The translations under genes were made by a program, and so were the position numbers. Of a stretch of DNA of 64,000 nt, positions 8,758 through 17,951 are shown piece after piece (the first letter of the stretch is position 1; each line of letters starts with the position of its first letter). The notes beneath the pieces are model-generated. The model saw only the letters and a program-made list of their open reading frames with translations, was not told the origin of the DNA and made no database searches. The stretch covers positions 496,001 to 560,000 of the forward strand of contig CAVQOH010000001.1 of NCBI GenBank assembly GCA_963714405.1, written 5' to 3'. The stretch comes from JAZGGS01 sp963714405. Lineage in GTDB: Bacteria; Bacteroidota; Ignavibacteria; Ignavibacteriales; Ignavibacteriaceae.

Positions 8758-10311
8758 TTATACCTCTATTCTAGCTTGGCGTGAATTTTTATAAGTAATC
8801 AGAGCATTTGAGAGTAGTACAACTGAATTATGATTAGTTAAAAAAGTATTTATTCCAAAGATGATTACAAATAGTAATATCTGGATTATTCCGGATACGA
8901 CGATTAAATTTGCAGGGATTAATAGCGCTAACCAGTAAGAAAGAATCAAGCTGATTAAACCGTTCGAAATTCCCCATAATAATTCTTTCATAAAAAAAAC
9001 CTTATTATTTAACTTAATTTTGAACAGAACTACTGCAAAACTTAGAATAAAAAATGATATGTAACTCAAAGTGGTACCAAGAGCTAAACCATTTTGTTTA
9101 AGGTTATCAACAAAAATAAGATTAAGGACAATTTTAAGTGAAACACTGACTAAAGCAACAAAAAACAGATAACTTGTTAATTTTTTACTATAGATAAGTT
9201 TATTTAAAACTGCATAAGTGGAATAAAAGATTAAACTCAGAGTATATATTTTTAAAACTGAGGCTGTCATAATTCCATCATCAATAGAGAAAGCACCTCT
9301 CTCATAAAGCAAATGGACTATCAAATCACTGAAATAAAATAATACAATCGTTATTGGTACGAATAAAACCGTATTTATAGAAAAGAAATTATTTAGATGT
9401 TTTTCAGCTTCACCCGTTTCATCATTTATACTTTTTGATAAGGATGGAAAAATTGCTGTGGATATTGCTAGCGATATTATCGATAACGGTAGTATATATA
9501 AGTGAATTGCATAATTAAGGGCTGCTATCCCACCGGGTTCTACCATATTATAAAAATACCTGTCACTTAACATAAACAGTTGACTCAATGATTCAATTAT
9601 AATAATTATTAAAAGAGAGCTGTTAAAAAAGCGAAAATATTTTTTGCTTGTAAAAAATTTTATATGAAATATTTTTATATCTTTCCTTGTAAAGTAAAGT
9701 AACAATAATAATTGCAGCAAAGCCCCTGTCACATAGCCAATGGCAATTGCCATCACGCCTATTGAGTTTTGCAATGTAAATACCAGTATTATCATTGCAA
9801 CGTTAAGCAATAACTGAGAAATGGACGGCAACCTGAATTCAAATTTAGCTTGAAGAAAGGCAGCCAGTACTGAACTTGCTGCAAACAATGGAATACCGAT
9901 AAGAACAATTTTAAATAAGTTAATTGTTGATTCTAAGGATTTTGCGGAAGATTCAGGAAGATATATGCTGAATATTATATCCGATAAGACAAAAAATATA
10001 ACTGCAATGAATAATCCACAAAAAAAGAAAAGCCATATAGAAAATCCTGTAAATTCAACTGCTTCACTTTCAGTTTTATTATTGTATGAACTGTAATTTG
10101 GGATAAAATAATTCTGCGCTATATATAGAATTATAGAGTTGATGGTAATCGGTAATACGGTTGCAACCAAGTACAGATCATATTCATTACTTAACCCAAA
10201 ATAATTTGCAAAAATTACCTCTCGAATTAATCCAAGCCCCTTACCAATCAGCAATACACCTGTAATGAAAATTGAAGCGCCGGCTATCGTTGAAGTGAAT
10301 TTTTGTTTCAT
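8758..10311 (-). CDS. MurJ/MviN-family lipid-linked glycan flippase
   Basis: This 517-residue multi-pass protein has about 14 hydrophobic helices. The N-terminal block GLGLIREVIFANYFG and the later SLAISTAIFPSLSKS are typical of the MurJ branch of the MOP exporter superfamily. No other Wzx-type flippase is present in this part of the locus, so this copy probably moves the undecaprenyl-linked repeat unit across the inner membrane. It could instead be the cell's lipid II flippase, and the genome would need checking for a second murJ. Confidence 0.85.
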   Translation of the reverse strand: MKQKFTSTIAGASIFITGVLLIGKGLGLIREVIFANYFGLSNEYDLYLVATVLPITINSIILYIAQNYFIPNYSSYNNKTESEAVEFTGFSIWLFFFCGLFIAVIFFVLSDIIFSIYLPESSAKSLESTINLFKIVLIGIPLFAASSVLAAFLQAKFEFRLPSISQLLLNVAMIILVFTLQNSIGVMAIAIGYVTGALLQLLLLLYFTRKDIKIFHIKFFTSKKYFRFFNSSLLIIIIIESLSQLFMLSDRYFYNMVEPGGIAALNYAIHLYILPLSIISLAISTAIFPSLSKSINDETGEAEKHLNNFFSINTVLFVPITIVLFYFSDLIVHLLYERGAFSIDDGIMTASVLKIYTLSLIFYSTYAVLNKLIYSKKLTSYLFFVALVSVSLKIVLNLIFVDNLKQNGLALGTTLSYISFFILSFAVVLFKIKLNNKVFFMKELLWGISNGLISLILSYWLALLIPANLIVVSGIIQILLFVIIFGINTFLTNHNSVVLLSNALITYKNSRQARIEV

Positions 10312-10368
10312 AATTTAAATAAGCTTTTAATAAGAAAAAGAGTTGAAAATTTGACGCAGAACAGAGAT

Positions 10369-11307
10369 CTACTTATTTATAGATTTGAAGTAATCAATAG
10401 TTTTTTGCAATCCTTCTCCTCTCTGTATTTTTGGTTCCCAGCTCAATTTCTCTTTTGCTTTTGATATATCCGGTTGACGAACTTTTGGATCATCCACAGG
10501 CAGGTCTTCATATACAATTTTACTTCTGCTTCCCGTAAGTTTTATTACCTCTTCAGCTATTGATTTAACTGAAATTTCTTCCGGGTTACCAATATTAACC
10601 GGTTCATTTTCTTCCGACACAAGTAGTTTGAACAAACCTTCAACCTGATCAGAGATATAACAAAAACTGCGGGTTTGTTTTCCATCACCGTAAACTGTAA
10701 TGGGTTTTCCTGTAATTGCCTGCTGAATAAAATTTGGCAATGCTCTACCATCATTTTTTCTCATCCTGGGTCCATATGTATTAAATATTCGCGCTATCCT
10801 CGTTTCCAAACCGTGATACCTTTGGTAAGCCATTGTGATTGCTTCAGCAAATCTTTTTGCCTCATCGTAAACTCCGCGCGGACCAATGGGGTTTACGTTC
10901 CCCCAGTAGTTTTCGTTTTGCGGATGCACATTTGGATCACCATAAACTTCTGAAGTTGATGCAAGCAAAAATCTTGCATTTTTTTCTTTTGCTAAACCAA
11001 GCGCTTTATGAGTACCAAGCGAGCCAACTTTTAAAGTCTGAATAGGTAGCTGTAGGTAATCAACTGGACTTGCAGGCGATGCAAAGTGAAGTATAAAATC
11101 TATCTTACCGGGGAGGAAAATATAATTTGTAACATCATGTTTTACGAAAGAAAATTTATCATTTCCTGACAGATGTGATATGTTATTTGTATTTCCTGTA
11201 ATTAAATTATCAATACAAACAACTTCAAAACCTTCGTTTAATAATTTATCACATAAGTGCGAACCAAGAAAACCCGCACCTCCTGTTACTACTGCTTTTT
11301 TTTTCAT
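10369..11307 (-). CDS. UDP-glucuronate decarboxylase (UDP-xylose synthase type)
   Basis: This 312-residue short-chain dehydrogenase/epimerase has the NAD-binding GGAGFLGSHLC at 9-19, the catalytic serine in ASTSEVYGDP (116-125), and the Tyr147-x3-Lys151 pair in GVYDEAKRFAEA. The segment NENYWGNVNPIGPRGVYDEAK is characteristic of UXS enzymes, which convert UDP-glucuronate to UDP-xylose. This supplies a pentose donor for the locus. The stop codon overlaps the neighbouring start: the Wzz-like gene ends at 11304 and this gene starts at 11307. Confidence 0.92.
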   Translation of the reverse strand: MKKKAVVTGGAGFLGSHLCDKLLNEGFEVVCIDNLITGNTNNISHLSGNDKFSFVKHDVTNYIFLPGKIDFILHFASPASPVDYLQLPIQTLKVGSLGTHKALGLAKEKNARFLLASTSEVYGDPNVHPQNENYWGNVNPIGPRGVYDEAKRFAEAITMAYQRYHGLETRIARIFNTYGPRMRKNDGRALPNFIQQAITGKPITVYGDGKQTRSFCYISDQVEGLFKLLVSEENEPVNIGNPEEISVKSIAEEVIKLTGSRSKIVYEDLPVDDPKVRQPDISKAKEKLSWEPKIQRGEGLQKTIDYFKSINK

Positions 11308-12446
11308 TTATTTGTATTCACTTTCAGCGAAATTAATTTTTTTTCTTTTAAAACAAAATAAAGTGATACTAAAAGAAAAATAAATATACCGCTGAGCATT
11401 GTAGAAAAAATAACTCTTGGTGCGGAAGCTTTTATTGGTGGAATTGCCTCATCTAGAACTTCAATGGTTGGAAGATCTCTATTCTCTTGTATTCTTTCTT
11501 TATAATACTGTTGCTGGAGTAAAAGATAAACTTCGTTTTGAATTTTTACTTCGCGAAGTAATTTTGCTAACTCCATTCCTAATTCCGGTACGTCATTAAA
11601 TGCGACAAGATAATCTTCAGTTCCGATTTCAAACTTATCGTACTCTTTTTTTAGTTCTTCAAGTTTTTTTCTTAGAGAAAGAAGCACTTTATTATCTTCT
11701 CTTAAATTTGGTTTAAGTAAACCAATTTCAATTTCCGTTTTCATAATTTCTGCTTTTAATTCAGCTGAACTTTCTATTGCGGATTTTAGCTGATCAGGCA
11801 ACGAAATGGTTTTATTATCTTTCTGAAACTGCATCAAATTTAATTCTGCTGAATCAAGTGAAGCTTTGGTAAGTTTAAGCTGGTCTTCAATATACTGCCT
11901 CGCACGCTTAGCTTTATAAGAAATTTTTTCACGGTTAATTTTATCCAACGCTTCTACATATGAATTGGAAAGTGAAGCAGCAAAATTTTTTGTAGAATCT
12001 ATATCTGCAAATACTAGCGGGAGGAAACCTGTTTTAACTTCAACTGATAACGTTATTATCCCTTCTTTTGATAGATTTAGCATCAATTTCTTTTGAAGTA
12101 AATCAGCAGCCTCATAAATATTATCTGCATCAAAAAAATTGATTAAACCATGTTTCGTAACTACATATTCAGCCGCGGTCCGGCTTTTTAAAATTTCCAT
12201 ATAGAGCTGAGAGTTTCCCTGAGCACCTCCAAATAGCAAAGATGAAAAATCACTGCCTCCCAATAAACTTGATAACCCGGTCATCTGGTCATTTTCAGTC
12301 GGCGGTAAAATTGTTACATGGGCATTGTAAGTTAGTGGAGATATAAAAAATAGGTACAGGAATACAACAAATGCGCCAATTATTGTAACTTTCAAAATAA
12401 CACTGCGATAAGAAAGAATTGTATGTAAGATATCGTGAAATGTCAT
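11304..12446 (-). CDS. Chain-length determinant / polysaccharide co-polymerase (Wzz family)
   Basis: This 380-residue protein has the PCP layout. One membrane helix lies near 19-36, a Wzz domain follows with ILPPTENDQMTGLSSLLGG, a long coiled-coil region spans about 165-300, and a second helix lies near 352-370 (VIFSTMLSGIFIFLLVSLY). There is no cytoplasmic tyrosine-kinase domain, so it is not a Wzc-type fusion. It would set the length of the polymer made by the Wzy-like protein. It follows the Wza-like gene by 3 bp, so the two are translationally close. Confidence 0.9.
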   Translation of the reverse strand: MTFHDILHTILSYRSVILKVTIIGAFVVFLYLFFISPLTYNAHVTILPPTENDQMTGLSSLLGGSDFSSLLFGGAQGNSQLYMEILKSRTAAEYVVTKHGLINFFDADNIYEAADLLQKKLMLNLSKEGIITLSVEVKTGFLPLVFADIDSTKNFAASLSNSYVEALDKINREKISYKAKRARQYIEDQLKLTKASLDSAELNLMQFQKDNKTISLPDQLKSAIESSAELKAEIMKTEIEIGLLKPNLREDNKVLLSLRKKLEELKKEYDKFEIGTEDYLVAFNDVPELGMELAKLLREVKIQNEVYLLLQQQYYKERIQENRDLPTIEVLDEAIPPIKASAPRVIFSTMLSGIFIFLLVSLYFVLKEKKLISLKVNTNK

Positions 12447-12449
12447 TTT

Positions 12450-14072
12450 CTACCTCGTAGCAACAACTATAGCAGCTGTCGCAGCAATGATGGCAGCTAA
12501 TTGAGCAAAAATCTGCAATCCATCCATAAATACATCCCAAAATTTTGGTCCCGGCGGATCTTCAGGTACCCAAATAGTATCACCTGGTTCAAGTTTTATT
12601 TCTTCATCTGCATCTATCCATTCACCAGTCTTGGCTTTAATAACGCGTACTTCACCTTCGAGTGCACGCCACCCAAATCCTTCAGCCAGATTAATATAAT
12701 CGTTAATTGTAAGATTAGGATCATAGATAACTTTCCCTGGACTTACAAACTGTCCTAACATTATAATATAATTTTTTTTCTCCGGAATAGTTATCAGATC
12801 TCCTTTCCTAAGAACAATGTTTTCACTTAGATTATTATTCCTGAACAAATCCACAAAATCTATTACTACTCTTCCTGATGTTTGTCTCGAAATTGCCTTG
12901 AAATAATCATATTCATCTTCAGTCATGTCAGCCGGATCCATTAATTTCAATCTTTCAAATTCAGGATTTACATTTTCTCCTTCAACAGTTCTTTTAAGCG
13001 TTGCTTCGGTAAGTGAAGCTTCTTCTCTAAATCCCCCTGCTTCATCAATGATTTCTAAAAGTGTGGTTTCATCTTTTATAATTTTATACCATCCGGGATA
13101 TTTTACATAACCTTCCAGCTTAATGTATTTATCATCGTAATAATCAGGAATTTTTCTTATTACAATATGATCTTGTTGCTTTAATTTGTTTTTGTTTTTA
13201 ATTAATTTATTAAGATTATAATATGTGCTCACCTGGTTTAAACCATCATCATCAAAACTAATAATTTCAATTGAATCAGTTTTGGCTTTACTTAATAATC
13301 CACCCGCGAGTTCAATTAATTCTGAAACGGTTTCACCTTCAACAAATTCATATAATGCAGGGTATTTAATTTCACCGCTTATGTTAACAGTTTGATCCGC
13401 TCTATCAACAATTACAACATCACCTTCTTTAAGCATTGGATTTTTACTATAATCTCCAAATCTTAGAAAACCCAGCAAATCATATTTCTTACTGGATTCA
13501 TCTTTTGAAATTATTTTGATATTACGCAGATTAGCTGTTTTGCTTAATCCATAAGAGGCTGTAATAAGATCCATTAATCTGGAATTAGCTGATAAAACAT
13601 ACAACGATGGTTTTACAACATCTCCGGTTAATGAAACTTTAATTTTTCTAAAATCAGTTAAGGAAAAGAATATTTCTACATTTTTATAAAAAAGATTCAG
13701 TTTCTCAATTGTTTTTTCGCGCGCCTCAGCAAGGGTAAGATTTTTAAGATCGATTGCACCAACTCTTGGAACGTATAACCAACCTTCCTGATTAATTATA
13801 AGACTATGAATCATCTCAGTTACACCACTAATGGAGATAAATATTTTATCACCCGGGCCTAGATGATATTCTTCTGCGTTAATGCTTCCTTCAGTTGCTT
13901 CCATAGTATGAAGATTACTTAAATCCTGACCTGTTTTAATTTTAAGAGAATCCTGGTTTTCCTGGAATGATCTCTCTGGATAGTTTGGAAGCTCTTGCTG
14001 AGCATAATTATTTGCTAATAATGCTATAAAGCACAGTACTGTTAATAAATAGATTAAAGTAGCATTATTCAA
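12450..14072 (-). CDS. Polysaccharide export outer-membrane protein (Wza family) with SLBB domains
   Basis: This 540-residue secreted protein begins with a signal peptide (about 1-25). A poly-export domain opens at LGPGDKIFISISGVTE (about 72) and is followed by repeated SLBB-type beta-grasp domains (VNISGEIKYPALYEFVEGE, IKLEGYVKYPGWYKI, IIMLGQFVSPGKVIYDP). It ends in a hydrophobic segment near the C-terminus (FAQLAAIIAATAAIVVATR), which may form the outer-membrane helix as in Wza. There is no lipobox, unlike E. coli Wza. It is the first gene of the long minus-strand glycan unit, with an 88-bp gap after ftsX. Confidence 0.93.
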   Translation of the reverse strand: MNNATLIYLLTVLCFIALLANNYAQQELPNYPERSFQENQDSLKIKTGQDLSNLHTMEATEGSINAEEYHLGPGDKIFISISGVTEMIHSLIINQEGWLYVPRVGAIDLKNLTLAEAREKTIEKLNLFYKNVEIFFSLTDFRKIKVSLTGDVVKPSLYVLSANSRLMDLITASYGLSKTANLRNIKIISKDESSKKYDLLGFLRFGDYSKNPMLKEGDVVIVDRADQTVNISGEIKYPALYEFVEGETVSELIELAGGLLSKAKTDSIEIISFDDDGLNQVSTYYNLNKLIKNKNKLKQQDHIVIRKIPDYYDDKYIKLEGYVKYPGWYKIIKDETTLLEIIDEAGGFREEASLTEATLKRTVEGENVNPEFERLKLMDPADMTEDEYDYFKAISRQTSGRVVIDFVDLFRNNNLSENIVLRKGDLITIPEKKNYIIMLGQFVSPGKVIYDPNLTINDYINLAEGFGWRALEGEVRVIKAKTGEWIDADEEIKLEPGDTIWVPEDPPGPKFWDVFMDGLQIFAQLAAIIAATAAIVVATR

Positions 14073-14160
14073 AATGTTAACTGCTTTTTAATATTGAAGG
14101 ATAAGATATATTCTAAAAGTTTACTTTAATTGAGTAAAATTATAAAATATTAGTTCCACA

Positions 14161-15024
14161 TCAAATCTTTAAAGTTAATTTCCTTAGTGCGAATACTGTT
14201 ACCAAAAAACTTAAAACCGGACCAGTAATAAATAATAAAATTAAATAAAACATTTTATTACTATCAACAAAATCAATTAAAAATTTGTAATTATTGATTT
14301 CTGAATTCATAACCAGGAACAATAATACTGTTATAAAACCTGCAAAAACTCCTGCTGTAAGATTATTAATTACAATTGGAAATTTGATTGTGGAAAGCTT
14401 AGCCCCAACTAATTTCATTGTTTCCAACTCTTTCATCCTGTTTTCTGTAATCAGCCGAGTTGTGCTGTAAACAAGATAAATTGAAATTAATAAAATGATA
14501 ATGGTTGCAATAAAAAGATATTGTTTTGAGTCATCAACATACTTAAGCACCCGGTAAATAAAATTATTTCCGGATACAACTTCATCTATCCAGCGAAATT
14601 TTTGTAAATCAGCCACAATAAATTCGATGGAATCTTTTGCAACAAAATCAGTTTTCAATTCAATAATGAATGATGCGGGTAACGGATTATAATCTAAAAT
14701 CTCCGAAAAATCTTCACCGGTTTCCTTTTTGAAATTTTCAGCTGCTTCATCTTTGCTAATGTAAGTTACTGAATTCGTATAATTAAGTGATTGTATTTGT
14801 TTTTTACAATTTTGAATTGAATTTTGCTGAACAGAGTCTTTTAAGAATAGAGTAATCTTTATATTTTTTTTAAGTTTGTTTTCAAAAATTTCTGAAAGCT
14901 GCACTGCTCCAACAGAAGCTGTGATTAGGAATGCTGCAATGCTTAAAGTTATAATCGTAAGTATAAAGGAGGCTTTAGCACGAAATATAGAATTAAATGC
15001 TTCCCTAAAATAAAATGCAATCAT
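14161..15024 (-). CDS. ftsX: Cell division protein FtsX
   Basis: This 287-residue permease has the four-helix FtsX topology: helices at about 16-38, 166-190, 213-235 and 258-280, with a large extracytoplasmic loop between the first two (ECD region 40-160). It carries the conserved ENRMKELETMKLVGAK cytoplasmic block before helix 3. With FtsE it would form the ABC complex that couples the divisome to peptidoglycan hydrolases. ftsE is not adjacent here. The length and single FtsX domain distinguish it from MacB-type permeases. Confidence 0.92.
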   Translation of the reverse strand: MIAFYFREAFNSIFRAKASFILTIITLSIAAFLITASVGAVQLSEIFENKLKKNIKITLFLKDSVQQNSIQNCKKQIQSLNYTNSVTYISKDEAAENFKKETGEDFSEILDYNPLPASFIIELKTDFVAKDSIEFIVADLQKFRWIDEVVSGNNFIYRVLKYVDDSKQYLFIATIIILLISIYLVYSTTRLITENRMKELETMKLVGAKLSTIKFPIVINNLTAGVFAGFITVLLFLVMNSEINNYKFLIDFVDSNKMFYLILLFITGPVLSFLVTVFALRKLTLKI

Positions 15025-15056
15025 ACCTTAAAGTGAATAACCTTTTTTAATATAAT

Positions 15057-15569
15057 TTAAAAATTTGATTCATCAATCCAGCGGGTAATTGCCCATTGAT
15101 TGGTTTCAGGATTTTTTCTAAGTGATAAATTCACCCTTCCATCAATTCTTACAACATCAGTCGGATTAAAGGTAATGCTCAGATTAAAACTTCTTACAAC
15201 GCTTGCATCCAAAGTATCAATGGTGCTTAAAACAATATTATTCCAGATTAAATCAAGCCGCTCAGAATTTTTAAATAAACCATCGGTAGTTCTCATCTCA
15301 TCATCCCTTCCCCATGAAACATCAAAGCCCTGTTCATAATCTCTGTAAGTAAAAATAAAATCTGATGAAAGCAATTGTCCATAGATCAATGTATCCTTAA
15401 ACGAGTAAGCGTATTGAAAATTTTGAAAAACCCCTTCAATTGTTGTCCTATCTGAAATTAGTGCACCGTTATTATCAAAGTTTTCATCAAAAGCCGGTGC
15501 AAAAGGGTTTTTACATGCTGTAATGATTAATCCAGATAAAAGGATTATATATATATTATTAAAATTAAT
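15057..15569 (-). CDS. Lipoprotein, NTF2/SnoaL-like fold likely, apparent ATT start
   Basis: The first standard start codon in this frame (TTG 15389) would remove the signal peptide. The frame stays open upstream to a TGA at 15584-15582. It encodes a lipoprotein signal whose lipobox reads LIITAC, with the cysteine about 19 residues from an ATT at 15569. No ATG, GTG, TTG or CTG lies between that TGA and the lipobox. AAAGGA at 15582-15577 lies 7 nt upstream of ATT 15569 (4 nt from ATT 15572). The ATT overlaps the TAA of the preceding gene, so coupled initiation is likely. The mature protein (about 150 residues) resembles its upstream neighbour in size and pattern. Function unknown. Confidence 0.7.
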   Translation of the reverse strand: MNFNNIYIILLSGLIITACKNPFAPAFDENFDNNGALISDRTTIEGVFQNFQYAYSFKDTLIYGQLLSSDFIFTYRDYEQGFDVSWGRDDEMRTTDGLFKNSERLDLIWNNIVLSTIDTLDASVVRSFNLSITFNPTDVVRIDGRVNLSLRKNPETNQWAITRWIDESNF

Positions 15570-16137
15570 AATTGCTTCCTTTCAAATCACTCCAGCTCTG
15601 AGATTCACTTATTACATTATCCTTCCATGAATAGATTGCCCATGTATCTCTCATATCTCTTATCATTCCAAATTCTACATTGCCCCTGTAATTAAACGGA
15701 TCAGTATTTAGCTGCGGTACACTTATAAAGTATTCTGCAGTGTAGTTCAGACTATCACCTAACGGATTATATACTTCATTTGTAAATACAAGAGTAACCG
15801 GAAGTTCATCCGGGGTTTCATTAACAAGATTTTGAAAGTATTGAAATTCTTTATCAATGTTCCAATCCCTCCATAAATTGCCCCAGGTTTGCAATGCACT
15901 ACTTGTGGGCAAAAAATAAAACACTTTATTGCTGAATGCAGGATCCGTAAAGGATTTTACATAGTTGTTTGCATCTTTATCACTAAATGAACTAACAAGA
16001 TTACGGATTAAAATTTCAGGTTCACTTGGTGTGGTATAGTTTGATCTTGTGTCTTCGGGATCCTCTGCATCGCGCGTAGTAAAAACATCGCAGGCAGTTA
16101 ATGTAAGAATTGAAAATATTATAAATATCTTTTTCAT
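15565..16137 (-). CDS. Lipoprotein of unknown function, probably NTF2-like
   Basis: The protein has 190 residues with a clear lipoprotein signal (MKKIFIIFSILTLTAC, Cys16). The mature part has alternating helix and strand with aromatic-rich ends (DTWAIYSWKDNV), suggesting an alpha+beta-barrel fold of the NTF2/SnoaL type. I do not recognise a named family. It overlaps the methyltransferase gene by 4 bp (ATGA) and is followed by the ATT-start lipoprotein, which looks like a diverged tandem relative (both end in a WAI-x-W motif). Probably periplasmic or outer-membrane anchored. Confidence 0.8.
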   Translation of the reverse strand: MKKIFIIFSILTLTACDVFTTRDAEDPEDTRSNYTTPSEPEILIRNLVSSFSDKDANNYVKSFTDPAFSNKVFYFLPTSSALQTWGNLWRDWNIDKEFQYFQNLVNETPDELPVTLVFTNEVYNPLGDSLNYTAEYFISVPQLNTDPFNYRGNVEFGMIRDMRDTWAIYSWKDNVISESQSWSDLKGSNY

Positions 16138-16865
16138 TTACGTGCAATAATAATAACTCTTGGTGAAGATTCAAGTACAAATTGTTTACCATCTAAATCG
16201 CCAAAAGTAGATTCTATTTTAAAACCGGTATTTTTAAGTGCCACTTGTAATTCCCTAAAACTGAACATTCTTACTGATTCAAAATATTCTTTTACTTGAC
16301 CGTTTTTTCTTATGATAATGTCTTTTACTACACGGTTTCCTTTGATCGAACGATGTTGAATTATTTCAGTTCCACTGATTTTTTCATGAGAATTAGATAC
16401 AAGATTACTTTCTAAGTAATTTCTGTTAAGATAATCTAATACAAAAAAACCCCCGTTTTTGAGTAGAGAATAAGCTTTTTCAAATAATTCAAAATTTTCT
16501 TCATCAAAATCAAAATAGCCAAAACTTGTAAAGAGGTTCAGTACAAGATCAAACTTAACAGTTGAATCAAAATTTCTTATATCTGAAAGTATAAAATTTA
16601 TTTTGACATTATTTTCTACAGCATTTTCTTTAGCTATATTAAGCAAGTTCTCACTAAGATCAACAGCGGTAACGTTAAATCCACGTTTTGCAAAGATTAT
16701 GGCATGCCTACCTGCGCCAGCAGCCATATCTAATATGTTAGCAGCATTTACTGGATTTGTTTCAGATAAGATTAAACTGGCTAGAGTATCTGCTTCTGCC
16801 TCATCCCTGTTTTTATAAACTTCCAGGTACTCTTTAGTATTAAACCATTCTTCGTACCATTTCAT
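16134..16865 (-). CDS. Class I SAM-dependent methyltransferase
   Basis: The protein has 243 residues with a Rossmann methyltransferase core. Motif I is ANILDMAAGAGRHAI near residue 40, the acidic strand end is VTAVDLSENLLN near 65, and motif IV is FDLVLNLFTSFGYFD. The N-terminus MKWYEEWFNTKEYLEVYKNRDEAE is typical of a widely distributed, poorly characterised cyclopropane-synthase-like methyltransferase group. It lies 6 bp after recR in a compact minus-strand unit. Substrate unknown. Confidence 0.88.
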   Translation of the reverse strand: MKWYEEWFNTKEYLEVYKNRDEAEADTLASLILSETNPVNAANILDMAAGAGRHAIIFAKRGFNVTAVDLSENLLNIAKENAVENNVKINFILSDIRNFDSTVKFDLVLNLFTSFGYFDFDEENFELFEKAYSLLKNGGFFVLDYLNRNYLESNLVSNSHEKISGTEIIQHRSIKGNRVVKDIIIRKNGQVKEYFESVRMFSFRELQVALKNTGFKIESTFGDLDGKQFVLESSPRVIIIARK

Positions 16866-16871
16866 GATAAA

Positions 16872-17468
16872 TTACAAATCACTCCTATTTAAAATTGCTC
16901 GCCCTATTGTTGCTTCATCTGCAAATTCTAAATCACCCCCGATCGGCAAACCACGTGCAATTCTTGTTACCTTAATACCAAGTGGTTTTATTAGTTTAGC
17001 CAGATAAAGTGAAGTTGTTTCTCCTTCCGTATCAGGATTTAGGGCAAGAACAACTTCTGTTATCTCTTCATTTTCAAATCTTTTAATCATTTCTTTAATT
17101 TTTAACTGATCAGGGTTAATACCTGATAATGGCGATAAAACACCACCCAAAACATGGTAAATGCCATTAAACTCATTCGTTTTTTCTATCGCAATTACAT
17201 CACTAGCTTCTTCAACTACGCACAATAATGATTTATTTCGCTTATTACTATTACATATATTACAAAATTCGTACTCTGAAATATTAAAACACTTTTCACA
17301 AAACCTAAGTTTTGATTTTAACTCTTCTAGTGATTTGAGAAGATCATCAACCTGCTCCTTACCAGATTTTAGTATATACATCGCGAGCCTCTGCGCAGTT
17401 TTCTTACCAATTCCGGGTAATTTACTAAGCTCCTCAATTGCTATTTGTAATGGTTGGGCAATTTGCAA
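16872..17468 (-). CDS. recR: Recombination mediator RecR
   Basis: The protein has 198 residues, the usual RecR length. An N-terminal helix-hairpin-helix (LSKLPGIGKKTAQRLAMYIL, 14-33) is followed by a zinc finger with Cys57, Cys60, Cys69 and Cys72. A Toprim domain starts at LCVVEEASDVIAIEK and includes ALNPDTEGE. RecR acts with RecO (and RecF) to load RecA at single-strand gaps. It lies 2 bp downstream of the YbaB-family gene, a conserved pairing; dnaX, often the third member, is not next to it. Confidence 0.97.
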   Translation of the reverse strand: MQIAQPLQIAIEELSKLPGIGKKTAQRLAMYILKSGKEQVDDLLKSLEELKSKLRFCEKCFNISEYEFCNICNSNKRNKSLLCVVEEASDVIAIEKTNEFNGIYHVLGGVLSPLSGINPDQLKIKEMIKRFENEEITEVVLALNPDTEGETTSLYLAKLIKPLGIKVTRIARGLPIGGDLEFADEATIGRAILNRSDL

Positions 17469-17470
17469 AT

Positions 17471-17797
17471 CTATAATCCTGGTATGTTCATTCCTGGTGG
17501 AATCATTCCCTTGGTTACTTTTGCCATTTCATCCTCAGCCATTTTACTTGCTGATTCCAAAGCTTTGTTTACAGCAGCAACCACCAAATCTTCTAATATT
17601 TCTTTTTCTTCTTTTTCGATGACTTGTGGGTCAATTTCAACAGAAATAAGTTCTTTACTTCCACTTGCAGTAGCTTTTATCATTCCGCCACCCGCTTCTT
17701 CCGTAACAGTCATATTTGCAAGTTCAGCTTGTACTTTCTGCATTTCTGCCTGCATTTTTTGCACTTGCTTAAGCATACCTTGCATTCCACCTTTCAT
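17471..17797 (-). CDS. YbaB/EbfC-family nucleoid-associated protein
   Basis: The protein has 108 residues. A helical N-terminus rich in Met and Gln (MLKQVQKMQAEMQKVQAEL) is followed by the central beta segment ASGSKELISVEIDPQVIE, the family pattern. Members bind DNA as dimers and are usually encoded just upstream of recR, as here. The first 20 residues are unusually methionine-rich. A TATATTTG (-7-like) at 17863-17856 lies upstream, but no matching -33 element is visible. Confidence 0.93.
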   Translation of the reverse strand: MKGGMQGMLKQVQKMQAEMQKVQAELANMTVTEEAGGGMIKATASGSKELISVEIDPQVIEKEEKEILEDLVVAAVNKALESASKMAEDEMAKVTKGMIPPGMNIPGL

Positions 17798-17951
17798 AAA
17801 ACTTCTCCTGTGTAATAATTAAGTTAAATTCGGATTTAATCCTTTAATTTTGATGCAAATATACTATAATCGATTGACTTTATGTACTTAATTTTTATAA
17901 TTTCTTGGGCAAATTTCTGTATATAAACTTTTACCTTTATATTAGGACTCT

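Noticed and set aside
10675..11045. Two plus-strand ORFs of 92 and 68 residues within the UDP-glucuronate decarboxylase gene
   Set aside because: They overlap each other and a clear gene on the other strand, with no ribosome site or family match.
12295..12540. Cys-rich 81-residue minus-strand ORF between the Wza and Wzz genes
   Set aside because: It covers the joined ends of two supported genes in another frame, and its many Cys and Tyr come from reading their codons out of frame.
17161..17622. 153-residue plus-strand ORF over recR and the YbaB-family gene
   Set aside because: It is antisense to two well-supported genes and has no family-like features; its Ser/Phe/Leu-rich make-up is typical of a shadow frame.
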